Of a stretch of DNA of 39,956 nt, positions 32,482-39,873 are shown piece after piece. The stretch lies in NCBI GenBank assembly GCA_964396225.1, contig CAYNEL010000005.1:1-39956 (forward strand), written 5' to 3'. This DNA is from CAYNEL01 sp964396225 (GTDB taxonomy: Bacteria; Patescibacteriota; Minisyncoccia; Moranbacterales; UBA1568). The first letter of the stretch is position 1; each line of letters begins with the position of its first letter. A model generated the notes under the pieces. The model had not been told where the DNA came from and did not search any database. It was given only the letters and a program-made list of their open reading frames with translations. Made by a program: the position numbers and the translations under genes.

Positions 32482-35191
32482 CGGTCTTGATGTTGAGGGT
32501 GTTCAGTCCGTCTCGGAGGCTATTGGCCACCGCGTTGGCCTCGGCTTCCTTGAGCGCCACGCCGATGGCGTTCCCAGTGAGGGCATTGTCTATAATGACA
32601 TTTTTTGAGGCTTTACCATAGAGGAAGACGCCTCGCTCGTTGCTCAGGAGGCGGTTGTCCCGGATGAGGTTGGCCGAGGAGCTCTGGTTGGCCCGCAGGC
32701 CGTATTTGTTGTTGGTGAAGGTATTGCGGCGGATGAGGTTCCGGTGCGAGTCGTAGAGGGCCAGACCGTTGACGTTACCAGAAGCGAAGTTGCCCTCGAC
32801 CAGGTTGGCGTTGGACTGGCGGTCGAGCATGATGCCGTGGAGCCGGTTGTCGGTGGAGCGGTTGTCCCGGATGGTGGAGTAGACCACCCGCTTGGAGACG
32901 ATAATGCCATGGTTGCCGTTATGGTGGACGAGGTTCTGTTCGATGAGGAGGTTGTTCGAGTCGTCGTGTGGGTCGATGCCGTACTGGAGGTTGGCGTACA
33001 CCTCGTTGTCGCGAATGACCATCCCGCTCGCGCCGTAGGTGTAGAGACCGAAATAGTTGTGGTGGATGCGGTTGCCGGTGACCACCCCCGTGAGGACGTT
33101 TTGGCCGAAAGTGCCGTTGGGGATCTTCCAGGAGAGGCCGTAGTTGCCGCCGGGACTGCGGTCGATGCGTTGTTCGGTCGCGAGCGAGTAACCGAGGTAG
33201 GCGATCTCCGAACCGAGGACGTCCATCCGGCCGCTGGCCTGGGCGAGCACGTACGCCCGCCCATCAGAGACGTCCTCGTCTGGCGCGCCAGCCTGTTCGT
33301 TCCAGGAAGTGATCTTGGTGTTCCGGATGATGAGGTTACCGTTGTGGGTGCGCAGGGAGGCGAAGCCGTTCGGACCGCTCGCCAGTTTGAGCCACCGGGT
33401 ATCCTGCCCATCCAGGACGAGCGTTACCCGCTCGCCGACGTAGAGATCGGCCTTGAGCAGCCATTCGCCCGGAGCCGTTTCGGTGAGGAGGCCGGTGGGC
33501 ACGGCCCGGGAGCGGGCGATAGTCGCGAGGGTGACCGTACTCTCACGGCCCTTGATCCGGATGGTGCGGGACGGGGCATCGTAGGCGATCTGGGCCGGAG
33601 CGAGGCTCGGGATGCCTGTGGGCAGGGCGGCGATGCGGAGCGAGGAGACGGGGATGTCGATCCGGGTGCCGGCAGGGATGAGGGCGAGGCGCGGCCGGCC
33701 GGGGAACAGGCGGGTGACTTCCTCGGCCGGGAGGTTGAAGCGGCGCATCACCGAAAGCGGGGTGTCGCCCAGGTGGGTGACGTAGGAGACGGCGGCGTGT
33801 TGTTCCCGCTCCTGCCAGAAGGCCCGGTCTTGTCCGGCTACGTCCAGGAAGGCGAAATCCTCGGTGACGGGGATGGCCGACCGGTTGCGCCGCTCGGCCA
33901 AAGCCTCCGCCGCCGCATACTCATGCTGGCCGACCATGAAGGCCAGGCCGATGACGACGGAGGCGGTAGCCAGGCGCGACGGCACGAGAGAGAGTCCGGC
34001 CAGGTTGAGACGGGAGGCGTGCCAGCGGGTGATCCAGGATTGGAAATCGAGGGTGAAAAGGGCGTAGATCTTGATGAGCGCCAGATAGTATTGGGAGAAG
34101 GTGAAGAGCGGGACGGAGAGGATATCGCGCGGATTCTCACGGAGGTGAGGGTAGAGCTTGACCGTCCGGCTCGCCAGCCACCAACCCATGAGGAGGGCGG
34201 CTATCACAGCGTGCCCCAGCCAAAGCGAGACGCCGAAGTAGATCGGTCCCAAGAGGAGGGTGAAAGGCTGGATGGCGCGGTCGACGAGGTGGTAGGCGAA
34301 GAACGGCTCGCGCCGCCATGGCCAACTCCGGAACATCGTCCGGAGGTCGGTGCGCCAGCTGTTGCGTCCCCAGCGCAGGTTCTGGAGAAAGAATTTCTTG
34401 AGGCCGGGCATGCCTGGGGTGCGGACCACGGCGTTCTGCTGGAAACGCGTCAACCAGCCGGCCGACTGAAGGAGGTAGGTGAGCTGCTTGTCGTCTCCCG
34501 AGATGCAGCGTTTGCCGAGGAAGGTTTCGTGGATCAGTCCGTCGACGAGTGGGAGAAGGGCTTCCCGACGGTAGACGGCCGTGCGTCCCGAAAGGCAGGT
34601 GAGAACATTGCCCATCGAGGCGAGATAGGGATACTCGTGGAGGTATCGCAGGTCGAGGCGGATGGCGAAAAGGCGTTCGGCCGGGGTCTTGGGGTCGAGG
34701 ACGGCCTGGCGGGTGGCCACTCCACCCACCCGGTCGTCCGCGAACGGGGCCAGCACGGCCTCGGTCACGCCTCTGTCCCAGAGCGAGTCGCTGTCGACCA
34801 GGGCCACGATGTCGCTCGTGGCGGCGCGGATGCCCATGGCGAGCGCCGGGCGCTTGCCTGGCTCCTCGATGATAAGGAGCTTGGCGCCGGGGAAGCCTTC
34901 CGCGAAGCGTTTGAATATCGCGATGCAGGTCTCGTCGCTCCAGTCGATGACTGCGATGATCTCGTCCACGCGGTTGGCTTGCCAGGAGCGGAGGGCTCGC
35001 TCGAAGACGTCGGGATCCTCGTTATAGACCGGTGTGACGACCGACAGCGAACGCCGCGGCCGGTCGGAGAGGATGGGAGGGATGGTGTGGTAGCGCTGGC
35101 GCATGACCGTCTGGAACAGCCAGACGCTCCAGCGCCAGACGCCGATGATGCCGAATGGGGAGTAGATGAGGAGCTCTCGCCAATATTCCAT
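32438..35191 (-). CDS. Fusion of GT2 polysaccharide synthase, LysM-like domain and AlgG-type epimerase beta-helix
   Basis: 917 residues. N-terminal membrane segment (about 8-27). GT2 synthase domain (about 48-300): VVTPVYNEDP, D133-S-D135, the acceptor-site GDDKQ at 232-236 and QNLRW at 270-274, the D,D,D,QxxRW set of processive synthases (Alg8, HasA, NodC). Further helices to about 422. LysM-like domain (about 470-515, YVTHLGDTPLSVMRRFNL). Beta-helix (about 600-900) with NYFGLYTYGASGMVIRDNE, YGI-D740-P-H-D743 and HGIIVSKRV, closely like the DPHD site of mannuronan C5-epimerase AlgG, where His is the catalytic base. Predicted: makes a uronate chain, passes it out and epimerises it in one protein. 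Start ATG 35191 (CCCTATG), 13 bases after the dehydrogenase gene. Confidence 0.85.
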   Translation of the reverse strand: MEYWRELLIYSPFGIIGVWRWSVWLFQTVMRQRYHTIPPILSDRPRRSLSVVTPVYNEDPDVFERALRSWQANRVDEIIAVIDWSDETCIAIFKRFAEGFPGAKLLIIEEPGKRPALAMGIRAATSDIVALVDSDSLWDRGVTEAVLAPFADDRVGGVATRQAVLDPKTPAERLFAIRLDLRYLHEYPYLASMGNVLTCLSGRTAVYRREALLPLVDGLIHETFLGKRCISGDDKQLTYLLQSAGWLTRFQQNAVVRTPGMPGLKKFFLQNLRWGRNSWRTDLRTMFRSWPWRREPFFAYHLVDRAIQPFTLLLGPIYFGVSLWLGHAVIAALLMGWWLASRTVKLYPHLRENPRDILSVPLFTFSQYYLALIKIYALFTLDFQSWITRWHASRLNLAGLSLVPSRLATASVVIGLAFMVGQHEYAAAEALAERRNRSAIPVTEDFAFLDVAGQDRAFWQEREQHAAVSYVTHLGDTPLSVMRRFNLPAEEVTRLFPGRPRLALIPAGTRIDIPVSSLRIAALPTGIPSLAPAQIAYDAPSRTIRIKGRESTVTLATIARSRAVPTGLLTETAPGEWLLKADLYVGERVTLVLDGQDTRWLKLASGPNGFASLRTHNGNLIIRNTKITSWNEQAGAPDEDVSDGRAYVLAQASGRMDVLGSEIAYLGYSLATEQRIDRSPGGNYGLSWKIPNGTFGQNVLTGVVTGNRIHHNYFGLYTYGASGMVIRDNEVYANLQYGIDPHDDSNNLLIEQNLVHHNGNHGIIVSKRVVYSTIRDNRSTDNRLHGIMLDRQSNANLVEGNFASGNVNGLALYDSHRNLIRRNTFTNNKYGLRANQSSSANLIRDNRLLSNERGVFLYGKASKNVIIDNALTGNAIGVALKEAEANAVANSLRDGLNTLNIKTDEASRTANYVERIL

Positions 35192-35204
35192 AGGGCGTCC
35201 GGGT

Positions 35205-36185
35205 TCACATCGAGGAGGCTGTCCCGGTGCCGCCGGTCTGCCGCCGGGCGCCGTCGTCGATGAAGCGGAACATGTCCGTAATGGACGAGTGGGGCCCCTC
35301 GGAGAGCAGGGCAACCGGCTTGGCTTCCTGCTCCGCGATGAGGCGGGTGTTCACCTCGATGATAGCTGAGAGGAGGGGCATGTCGTACCCCAGGCGCTCC
35401 CGGACCCATGAGAGGAAGCCGGCGGTATCCTTGGGGAGGCACATGCCGTTGAAGGGGCCGAAATCCCGGACGCCGTATTCCGGGTTCCACGAGGCTTCGG
35501 CCGTCTCGGCTACGAGGGGGAAGATCTTCTCCGGATCGAGACCGGCCTTGCGGCAGACCACTCGCATTTCGTTGAAGAACGAGATCTTGGCCGCGTTGAA
35601 GAGGTTGTGGACGTATTTCTGCATCTCAGCCTCCTCGAGATTGAGCTGCTCGACCCGGCAGCCGAACGGAGCGCGCAGCCAGGCCAGTATATGGCCGGCG
35701 TGCCGGTCGTCCGTCCCGACGGTGAAGAGGCGGGGCTTCTCGGCGTCCGAGAGAGCGTGCTTCTCTCGCAGGTATTCTGGTTCGACGGCCACCCCGAAGT
35801 CCTGGCCGGCCTTCTTGTTCGAGAAGAGCTCAAGGGTGGGGATGATGACGCGCCGCACCGTACCGGGAGGATTGGTGCTCTTGGAAACGACGACCGGGTA
35901 GTGTTTCATCCGGCGCAGGGTCCGGCCCACCGTCTCGCAGGCCTGATGGAGGAAGGACAGGTCCACCTCGCCGTCGACGGTCGGGGTAGGGACGCACAGG
36001 AAGGCGATGTCGAAAAGCTCGTTATCGAGGTCTTCGGCCCGCCCGGCGGCGAACCCCTCGTTTCTCAGGGTCCCAATCTTGCGTTCGTCGACATCGCAGA
36101 AAAAAACAGCGTGACCTTGGTGGGCGAGCGCCTTGCCCGTCGCCTGGCCGACGACGCCGCTGCCCACGATGGCGATACGGGCCAT
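35205..36185 (-). CDS. Short UDP-glucose/GDP-mannose 6-dehydrogenase family protein
   Basis: 326 residues. NAD-binding N-terminus (IAIVGSGVVGQATG), LCVPTPT, SKSTNPPGTV, EPEYLRE, the central helix EAEMQKYVHNLFNAAKISF and the catalytic C249 in GMCLPKDTAGF. The family oxidises UDP-glucose or GDP-mannose to the uronic acid. Usual length is 400 or more, with a C-terminal nucleotide-sugar domain; here the protein ends soon after the central helix, so most of that domain is missing. It is first in the cluster, as AlgD precedes Alg8 in alginate operons, and would supply the uronate donor. An earlier in-frame ATG at 36227 would add a hydrophobic stretch before the Rossmann fold and is less likely. Confidence 0.88.
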   Translation of the reverse strand: MARIAIVGSGVVGQATGKALAHQGHAVFFCDVDERKIGTLRNEGFAAGRAEDLDNELFDIAFLCVPTPTVDGEVDLSFLHQACETVGRTLRRMKHYPVVVSKSTNPPGTVRRVIIPTLELFSNKKAGQDFGVAVEPEYLREKHALSDAEKPRLFTVGTDDRHAGHILAWLRAPFGCRVEQLNLEEAEMQKYVHNLFNAAKISFFNEMRVVCRKAGLDPEKIFPLVAETAEASWNPEYGVRDFGPFNGMCLPKDTAGFLSWVRERLGYDMPLLSAIIEVNTRLIAEQEAKPVALLSEGPHSSITDMFRFIDDGARRQTGGTGTASSM

Positions 36186-36255
36186 AGTCCGGAAGCAAAT
36201 AAGGGTTAGTGTGAAGCAGGCCACCAATCCCTCCTTCCGAATGGTGTTATCGTCC

Positions 36256-36264
36256 AGTGTAACA
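36256..36264 (-). promoter_or_regulatory. Candidate -10 of the polysaccharide cluster
   Basis: Minus-strand TGTTACACT, 70 bases before the dehydrogenase start at 36185. Confidence 0.4.
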
Positions 36265-36338
36265 TCGTGGCGCCGAGTTGTCGCCGTTGACCGACACGGG
36301 GAAAAATGACCTAGTACGTCCCGGACTGTCCCAAAACC

Positions 36339-36367
36339 TTGAAAAACGAAGCGATCCCTGTTAAAGT
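36339..36367 (+). promoter_or_regulatory. Promoter upstream of tRNA-Ile
   Basis: TTGAAA (36339-36344), 17-base spacer ending TGT, TAAAGT (36362-36367). A second -10-like TGATAGGAT lies at 36397-36405, 15 bases before the tRNA. Confidence 0.55.
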
Positions 36368-36373
36368 ATTGGG

Positions 36374-36397
36374 GCCTCCCTTTGGGCAGGCTTTTTT
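36374..36397 (+). terminator. Terminator-like hairpin in the tRNA-Ile leader
   Basis: GCCTCCC-TTT-GGGCAGGC with one bulged C, followed by TTTTTT. No plus-strand gene lies upstream of it for at least 5 kb. Confidence 0.6.
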
Positions 36398-36420
36398 GAT
36401 AGGATAGAGCCGTCCGGCGC

Positions 36421-36494
36421 GGGTGATTAGCTCAGGTGGTTAGAGCGCGACACTGATAATGTCGAGGTCCGTGGTTCGAGTCCACGATCACCCA
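36421..36494 (+). tRNA. tRNA-Ile (anticodon GAT)
   Basis: Acceptor GGGTGAT/ATCACCC (36421-36427 with 36487-36493), anticodon stem CGACA/TGTCG, anticodon GAT at 36455-36457, T-loop TTCGAGT. CCA not encoded. Confidence 0.96.
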
Positions 36495-36593
36495 CAGCAA
36501 GGATTGTCCCGAGCAATGAAACGTGTCGTTGCGCGACTTCGATTGACAAGAGAGGAAAAAAGCGGAATAGTAGAGGGTACCGTAGGAATATAT

Positions 36594-36667
36594 AGCGGGG
36601 TGGAGCAGTCTGGCAGCTCGCGTGGCTCATAACCACGAGGTCGTGGGTTCAAATCCCACCCCCGCAA
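36594..36667 (+). tRNA. Initiator tRNA-fMet (anticodon CAT)
   Basis: Very close to bacterial initiator tRNA throughout: GCGGGGTGGAGCAG, CTGG, AGCTCG, loop CTCATAA (CAT at 36628-36630), AGGTCG, GGTTCAAATCC and CCCCCGCAAC. Position 1:72 is A-A, unpaired, as required for initiators (C-A in E. coli). The anticodon stem is CGTGG/CCACG, so of the usual three G-C pairs one is T-A. CCA not encoded. Confidence 0.93.
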
Positions 36668-36806
36668 CAAAGCAGAAACCGCCTTTTGAGGGCGGTTTTC
36701 TCTTGGGCGGGAAGCCAGGCCAACTGCTTGGCGTGCGGGTGGGATTTGAAGGGCGAGGCCTGCCAGCCGAGCCCCGGCCCGCACAGGAAGTCCCACCCCC
36801 GCAACA
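36654..36806 (+). repeat. Duplicated initiator tRNA 3' end and tRNA-like debris
   Basis: The 16 bases TCCCACCCCCGCAACA at the 3' end of tRNA-fMet (36654-36669) recur exactly at 36791-36806. Between them, 36737-36750 is the exact reverse complement of the tRNA's T-loop and arm (36648-36661). The segment 36733-36803 can fold on itself. Confidence 0.75.
36676..36702 (+). terminator. Terminator of the tRNA-Ile-fMet unit
   Basis: AAACCGCC/GGCGGTTT stem (36676-36683 with 36691-36698), then TCTC. Confidence 0.8.
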
Positions 36807-36813
36807 TCGATAG

Positions 36814-36842
36814 AAACCACCCGAAGCAGGGTGGTTTTCTGT
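36814..36842 (+). terminator. Second terminator after the tRNA-like repeat
   Basis: AAACCACCC/GGGTGGTTT stem (36814-36822 with 36829-36837), loop GAAGCA, then TCTGTTTG. Its position mirrors the terminator after the true tRNA-fMet. From here to 36930 nothing else was seen except an A/T-rich stretch. Confidence 0.75.
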
Positions 36843-36930
36843 TTGTCGAAAGTACTCCCGAAAAATCATCGATGGCTAAAGCAAGCCAAAAAAGCTTTTG
36901 TGAAGCCATTATTTTAGTGACCTGCGACCC

Positions 36931-36959
36931 TTGACAGAGAACGTTTTATATGATAATAT
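36931..36959 (+). promoter_or_regulatory. Promoter of the LPATG protein gene
   Basis: TTGACA (36931-36936), 17-base spacer, TAATAT (36954-36959) or overlapping GATAAT. The leader to 37039 is structured: TTTGTGG (36967-36973) pairs with CCACAAA (37001-37007) around two smaller hairpins. Confidence 0.65.
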
Positions 36960-37038
36960 GTGCAGTTTTGTGGAGGAGAAGCTCCGGTCGAGGGCCGAAC
37001 CCACAAAGCGCCTAATCCATTCATTTTCTTAACCACTT

Positions 37039-37512
37039 ATGACTGCGAACAAGTCTCTCTTGGCTTTCGCCGTGATTGCTTTCGCCAGTTTCGCGTTGAC
37101 CGCTTCGCCGGTTTCCGCCAACGGCGATTGGCACGATAAGCCCAAGCCTCCGAAAGAGGAGGAATGCGCCGAGTGCGGCAACGGCAAAGTCGAAAAGGGC
37201 GAGCAGTGCGATGATGGCAACCGGAACGACAACGACGAATGTTCCAACAAGTGCCAGAAACAAATCATCAAGGAAGTGGAAAAAGAAGTGATCAAGGAAG
37301 TGCCGGTCGAGGTCATCAAGGAAGTCGAGAAGGTCGTCTACAAGGATAAGGATGACGACGATGACGACGATGATGATGACAAAAAGAAGAAAAAGAAGAA
37401 GAAGGTCGTGCAGGCCCTGCCTGCCACCGGTCTGCCCCTCGCGGGCGTGGCTGGCCTGACGCTTCTTTCCACCGGCGCCTACCTCGCTACCAAGCGCTAT
37501 CGCGCGAAGTAA
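37039..37512 (+). CDS. LPATG-anchored surface protein with DUF4215-like cysteine motif
   Basis: 157 residues. Signal peptide (1-27, ending PVSA). Cys-rich segment CGNGKVEKGEQCDDGNRNDN with two more Cys, the DUF4215-like repeat known from Myxococcus and eukaryotic surface proteins. A coiled coil of repeated IKEVEKEV units follows, then a run of Asp and a run of Lys. The C-terminus is a sortase sorting signal: LPATG, a hydrophobic helix and the basic tail KRYRAK. The sortase gene is next, so this is its likely substrate. Terminator at 37547. Confidence 0.88.
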   Translation: MTANKSLLAFAVIAFASFALTASPVSANGDWHDKPKPPKEEECAECGNGKVEKGEQCDDGNRNDNDECSNKCQKQIIKEVEKEVIKEVPVEVIKEVEKVVYKDKDDDDDDDDDDKKKKKKKKVVQALPATGLPLAGVAGLTLLSTGAYLATKRYRAK

Positions 37513-37546
37513 CGGAGCGCTTCTCCACAACACAAACACTATTCCA

Positions 37547-37582
37547 GAAAGGAGCGCGAGTAGCGCTCCTTTCTCTTCCTCC
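37547..37582 (+). terminator. Terminator of the LPATG protein gene
   Basis: Eleven-bp stem GAAAGGAGCGC/GCGCTCCTTTC (37547-37557 with 37563-37573), loop GAGTA, then TCTTCC. Confidence 0.85.
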
Positions 37583-37639
37583 CTTCTGGCATCCAGGAGT
37601 GCGGGAGAGAAAGACCCAAACTTTCAGCTTGAACGTTTT

Positions 37640-38791
37640 ATGTACCAGGGTATTGTGGCCATGCATGAAGTGAACGAAGAGGCCCGCGGGAAACGCATCC
37701 GCGAGCTGCTTTCGGCCGTCTCCCAGGACGATCGTTCGGCCCGCCGGGAAATCTTCCATGACTTCACCCCGCGGCGCGCCTCGGCCGGCCGTCCGCTCTT
37801 CGTCAGTCTCGGGCTCTTCATCCTCCTCTTCACGCTCATCAATACCGATCTCTCGGCCTGGAGCGACCGCGTGGCCCGGCTGACCGGCCATCGCGTGGTG
37901 GCCGCCGACCTGCCGACCGAATGGGTGCGGACCTACAGTATCGTGGTTACCGACCGGCTCACGCCCGATAGCGACTCCGACCATGACGGACTCACTTTCA
38001 CTGAGGAGGCGCGCGCCTTCACCCATCCCTTTGACGCCGATACCGACCGGGACGGCGTGAACGACAAGGCCGAACTCGAGGCGGGCCAGAACCCGCACGG
38101 GACCGGTATCCTCGACGAGGATCGGGACAGCCTGCCGGACACGTGGGAGAACGCCCACGGCCTCGACCCCCTGGCCGACGACCGGGAGGGCGACCTCGAC
38201 CAGGATGGCCTTTCCAATCTCCTCGAGCACGCCCACGGCCTCGACCCGCGGAACACTGACTCCGACGGCGACGGCTTCGCCGACCTGCAGGAAATCCTGA
38301 ACGGTTTCGACCCGGCCGCTCCGGGCGCCGCCAAGGCGGTGGTGACCGTGCTCATCTCGAAGATCAACGTGGCCGCGCCGATGGTGTGGACCGAGAGCGA
38401 GGACGACCAGGCCATGATGAAGGACCTCGAGACGGGTGTCATCCGCTATCCCGACACGGCCGTCCCGGGCGGCGAGGGCAATCTCATCATCGCCGGCCAC
38501 AGCTCCAACTACGTCTGGGCCAAGGGCGATTACAACTCCGTCTTCCGCCACCTGGGCAAGCTCGAGGCCGGCGACCAGGTGACGCTCCGGGTCAAACAGG
38601 CAAACGGCAAGACCTTCGACTACGTCTATCAGGTGGGGGAGAAGCGCGTGGTACGCGCCGACAACCCCTGGATCTTCGAGGATCCCGAAAACAAGAGTGA
38701 GCTTACCCTCTCGACCTGCTGGCCGGTGGGCACCACCTTTTCCCGTCTCGTCCTGAAAGCCGAACTGGTAAGCGCCGACCATTCGGCCTGA
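37640..38791 (+). CDS. Sortase with inserted calcium-binding (thrombospondin type 3-like) repeats
   Basis: 383 residues. N-terminal membrane segment (about 52-74); five Asp-rich TSP3/dockerin-like repeats (about 112-225) such as DSDHDGLTFTEE, DTDRDGVNDKAELEAG, DLDQDGLSNLLEHAHG and DSDGDGFADLQEI; then the sortase barrel with H287 (IIAGHSSNY), C360 (LSTCWPVGT) and R369, the full catalytic triad. It would join LPxTG proteins to the cell surface; the repeats should bind calcium and may act as a rigid stalk or switch. An internal ATG at 37661 is an alternative start. Substrate gene immediately upstream. Confidence 0.9.
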   Translation: MYQGIVAMHEVNEEARGKRIRELLSAVSQDDRSARREIFHDFTPRRASAGRPLFVSLGLFILLFTLINTDLSAWSDRVARLTGHRVVAADLPTEWVRTYSIVVTDRLTPDSDSDHDGLTFTEEARAFTHPFDADTDRDGVNDKAELEAGQNPHGTGILDEDRDSLPDTWENAHGLDPLADDREGDLDQDGLSNLLEHAHGLDPRNTDSDGDGFADLQEILNGFDPAAPGAAKAVVTVLISKINVAAPMVWTESEDDQAMMKDLETGVIRYPDTAVPGGEGNLIIAGHSSNYVWAKGDYNSVFRHLGKLEAGDQVTLRVKQANGKTFDYVYQVGEKRVVRADNPWIFEDPENKSELTLSTCWPVGTTFSRLVLKAELVSADHSA

Positions 38792-38793
38792 AG

Positions 38794-38822
38794 AAAACCG
38801 CCCTCTGGGGCGGTTTTTTTTG
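38794..38822 (+). terminator. Terminator of the sortase gene
   Basis: AAAACCGCCC/GGGCGGTTTT stem (38794-38803 with 38808-38817), followed by TTTTGT. Confidence 0.9.
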
Positions 38823-38830
38823 TCTATCCC

Positions 38831-38859
38831 TTGACAGAAAACGGGGTTTGTCTTACGGT
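38831..38859 (+). promoter_or_regulatory. Promoter of the acidic protein gene
   Basis: TTGACA (38831-38836), 17-base spacer, TACGGT (38854-38859). Confidence 0.6.
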
Positions 38860-38911
38860 TGAGCGTTCCACTCGGAGAGCGGCACCCCCTAATTTTTGAG
38901 TCAACCATCTT

Positions 38912-39847
38912 ATGGCAGGCGAACAGGAGATGAGCCAAAAGAAAAAGAACCTTGTACGGGCGCTGGCGCTGCTCGGACTTTTCCTGGCGGCCGCCCTGTT
39001 GACGTATTCGTGGAGCGAACAGATCGCGGAGGAAGCGGCTCCCGCTCCGGAAACGGCGGGCGAGACGGCCGGCTATGTGGCCTCGGGCGAGACGGATGAA
39101 AAGGATGGCCAGTCGGCTCTGTCGTTCGGCGATGTTCTGGCCCCGACGGCTTTTGCGGCCGTGGCCGATCAGACTTCTGATGCGAAGAAAAAGAAACACA
39201 AGGATGACGATGATGATGACGATGATAACGATGATGACGACAAGGACGATAAGGATGACACGAACGCAGGCGTAGGTGGCACCGATGAGGGGACCGCTCC
39301 CATCGAAGAGCCGACCGATCCGTCCGATGAGACTGGTGGTGAGACCGGTGAGGAGAATGAGGAAAACGGCACCGACGAGGGTTCTGATGAGAATGAGAAC
39401 GGTGAAGAGACCGACAGCGAGGAGAGTGAGGAAGGTCAGGGCGGGTATGAGGAGGAAGAGGGAAGCGAGGAGGAAGACACCGATGAGGAGGGCGACTCCG
39501 AAGAGGATAGCTCCGAGGAATCCGATGGAAACGAGGAGTGCGAGGAGGACGACCGCCGTGATGAACGTGAGCATGGCGACCGCGACCACCGCGAGGACTA
39601 TGACCGGGACGATCGCCATGATGACGAACGGGATCACGACGAGGATCGTCATGACGACAAGAAGAATGATGACAAGAAGGACGAGCATGGCGACCGCGGC
39701 CATGACAAGGACGACAAGGAACACGGCAAGAAGAATGACAAGGACGACCGTGAGCATGACAAGGATGACAAGGGGAACGATAAGAAGAATAAGGACGACC
39801 GGGACCATGATCGGGGCGATGAGGAGGATTGCGAGGACGAGGAGTAA
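38912..39847 (+). CDS. Highly acidic low-complexity exported protein
   Basis: 311 residues. A hydrophobic helix at about residues 15-31 (ALALLGLFLAAALLTY) acts as signal or anchor. The rest is low-complexity: a run of Asp after KKKKHK (about 90-112), then Glu/Gly/Thr/Ser-rich sequence, then Asp/Arg/His/Lys-rich sequence. Only two Cys in EECEED and EDCEDEE. No LPxTG signal. It is probably disordered and could bind calcium or other cations at the surface. It sits after the sortase and shares the Asp-tract style of the LPATG protein. An internal ATG at 38930 is also possible. No family recognised. Confidence 0.75.
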   Translation: MAGEQEMSQKKKNLVRALALLGLFLAAALLTYSWSEQIAEEAAPAPETAGETAGYVASGETDEKDGQSALSFGDVLAPTAFAAVADQTSDAKKKKHKDDDDDDDDNDDDDKDDKDDTNAGVGGTDEGTAPIEEPTDPSDETGGETGEENEENGTDEGSDENENGEETDSEESEEGQGGYEEEEGSEEEDTDEEGDSEEDSSEESDGNEECEEDDRRDEREHGDRDHREDYDRDDRHDDERDHDEDRHDDKKNDDKKDEHGDRGHDKDDKEHGKKNDKDDREHDKDDKGNDKKNKDDRDHDRGDEEDCEDEE

Positions 39848-39873
39848 CGCCTCTGCCTCTCCTCTGTGTCACG

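Noticed and set aside
32744..35263. 839-codon open frame on the plus strand
   Set aside because: It is the antisense of the synthase-epimerase gene; the product is Gly/Val/Asp/Glu-rich without motifs, as expected from a GC-rich shadow frame.
36733..36803. Functional minus-strand tRNA gene
   Set aside because: The T-loop sequence is present but its stem cannot pair (GCCC against CCCA), and no anticodon arm fits; kept only as tRNA debris.
39190..39260. CRISPR or tandem-repeat array in the GAT/GAC tract
   Set aside because: No spacers and no fixed repeat unit; it is a coding Asp/Lys run.
37487..39808. 773-codon open frame on the minus strand
   Set aside because: It lies opposite the sortase and acidic protein genes. 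Its Val/Leu/Ile-rich start is the complement of the GAT/GAC/GAG codon tract, and it runs through two terminators.
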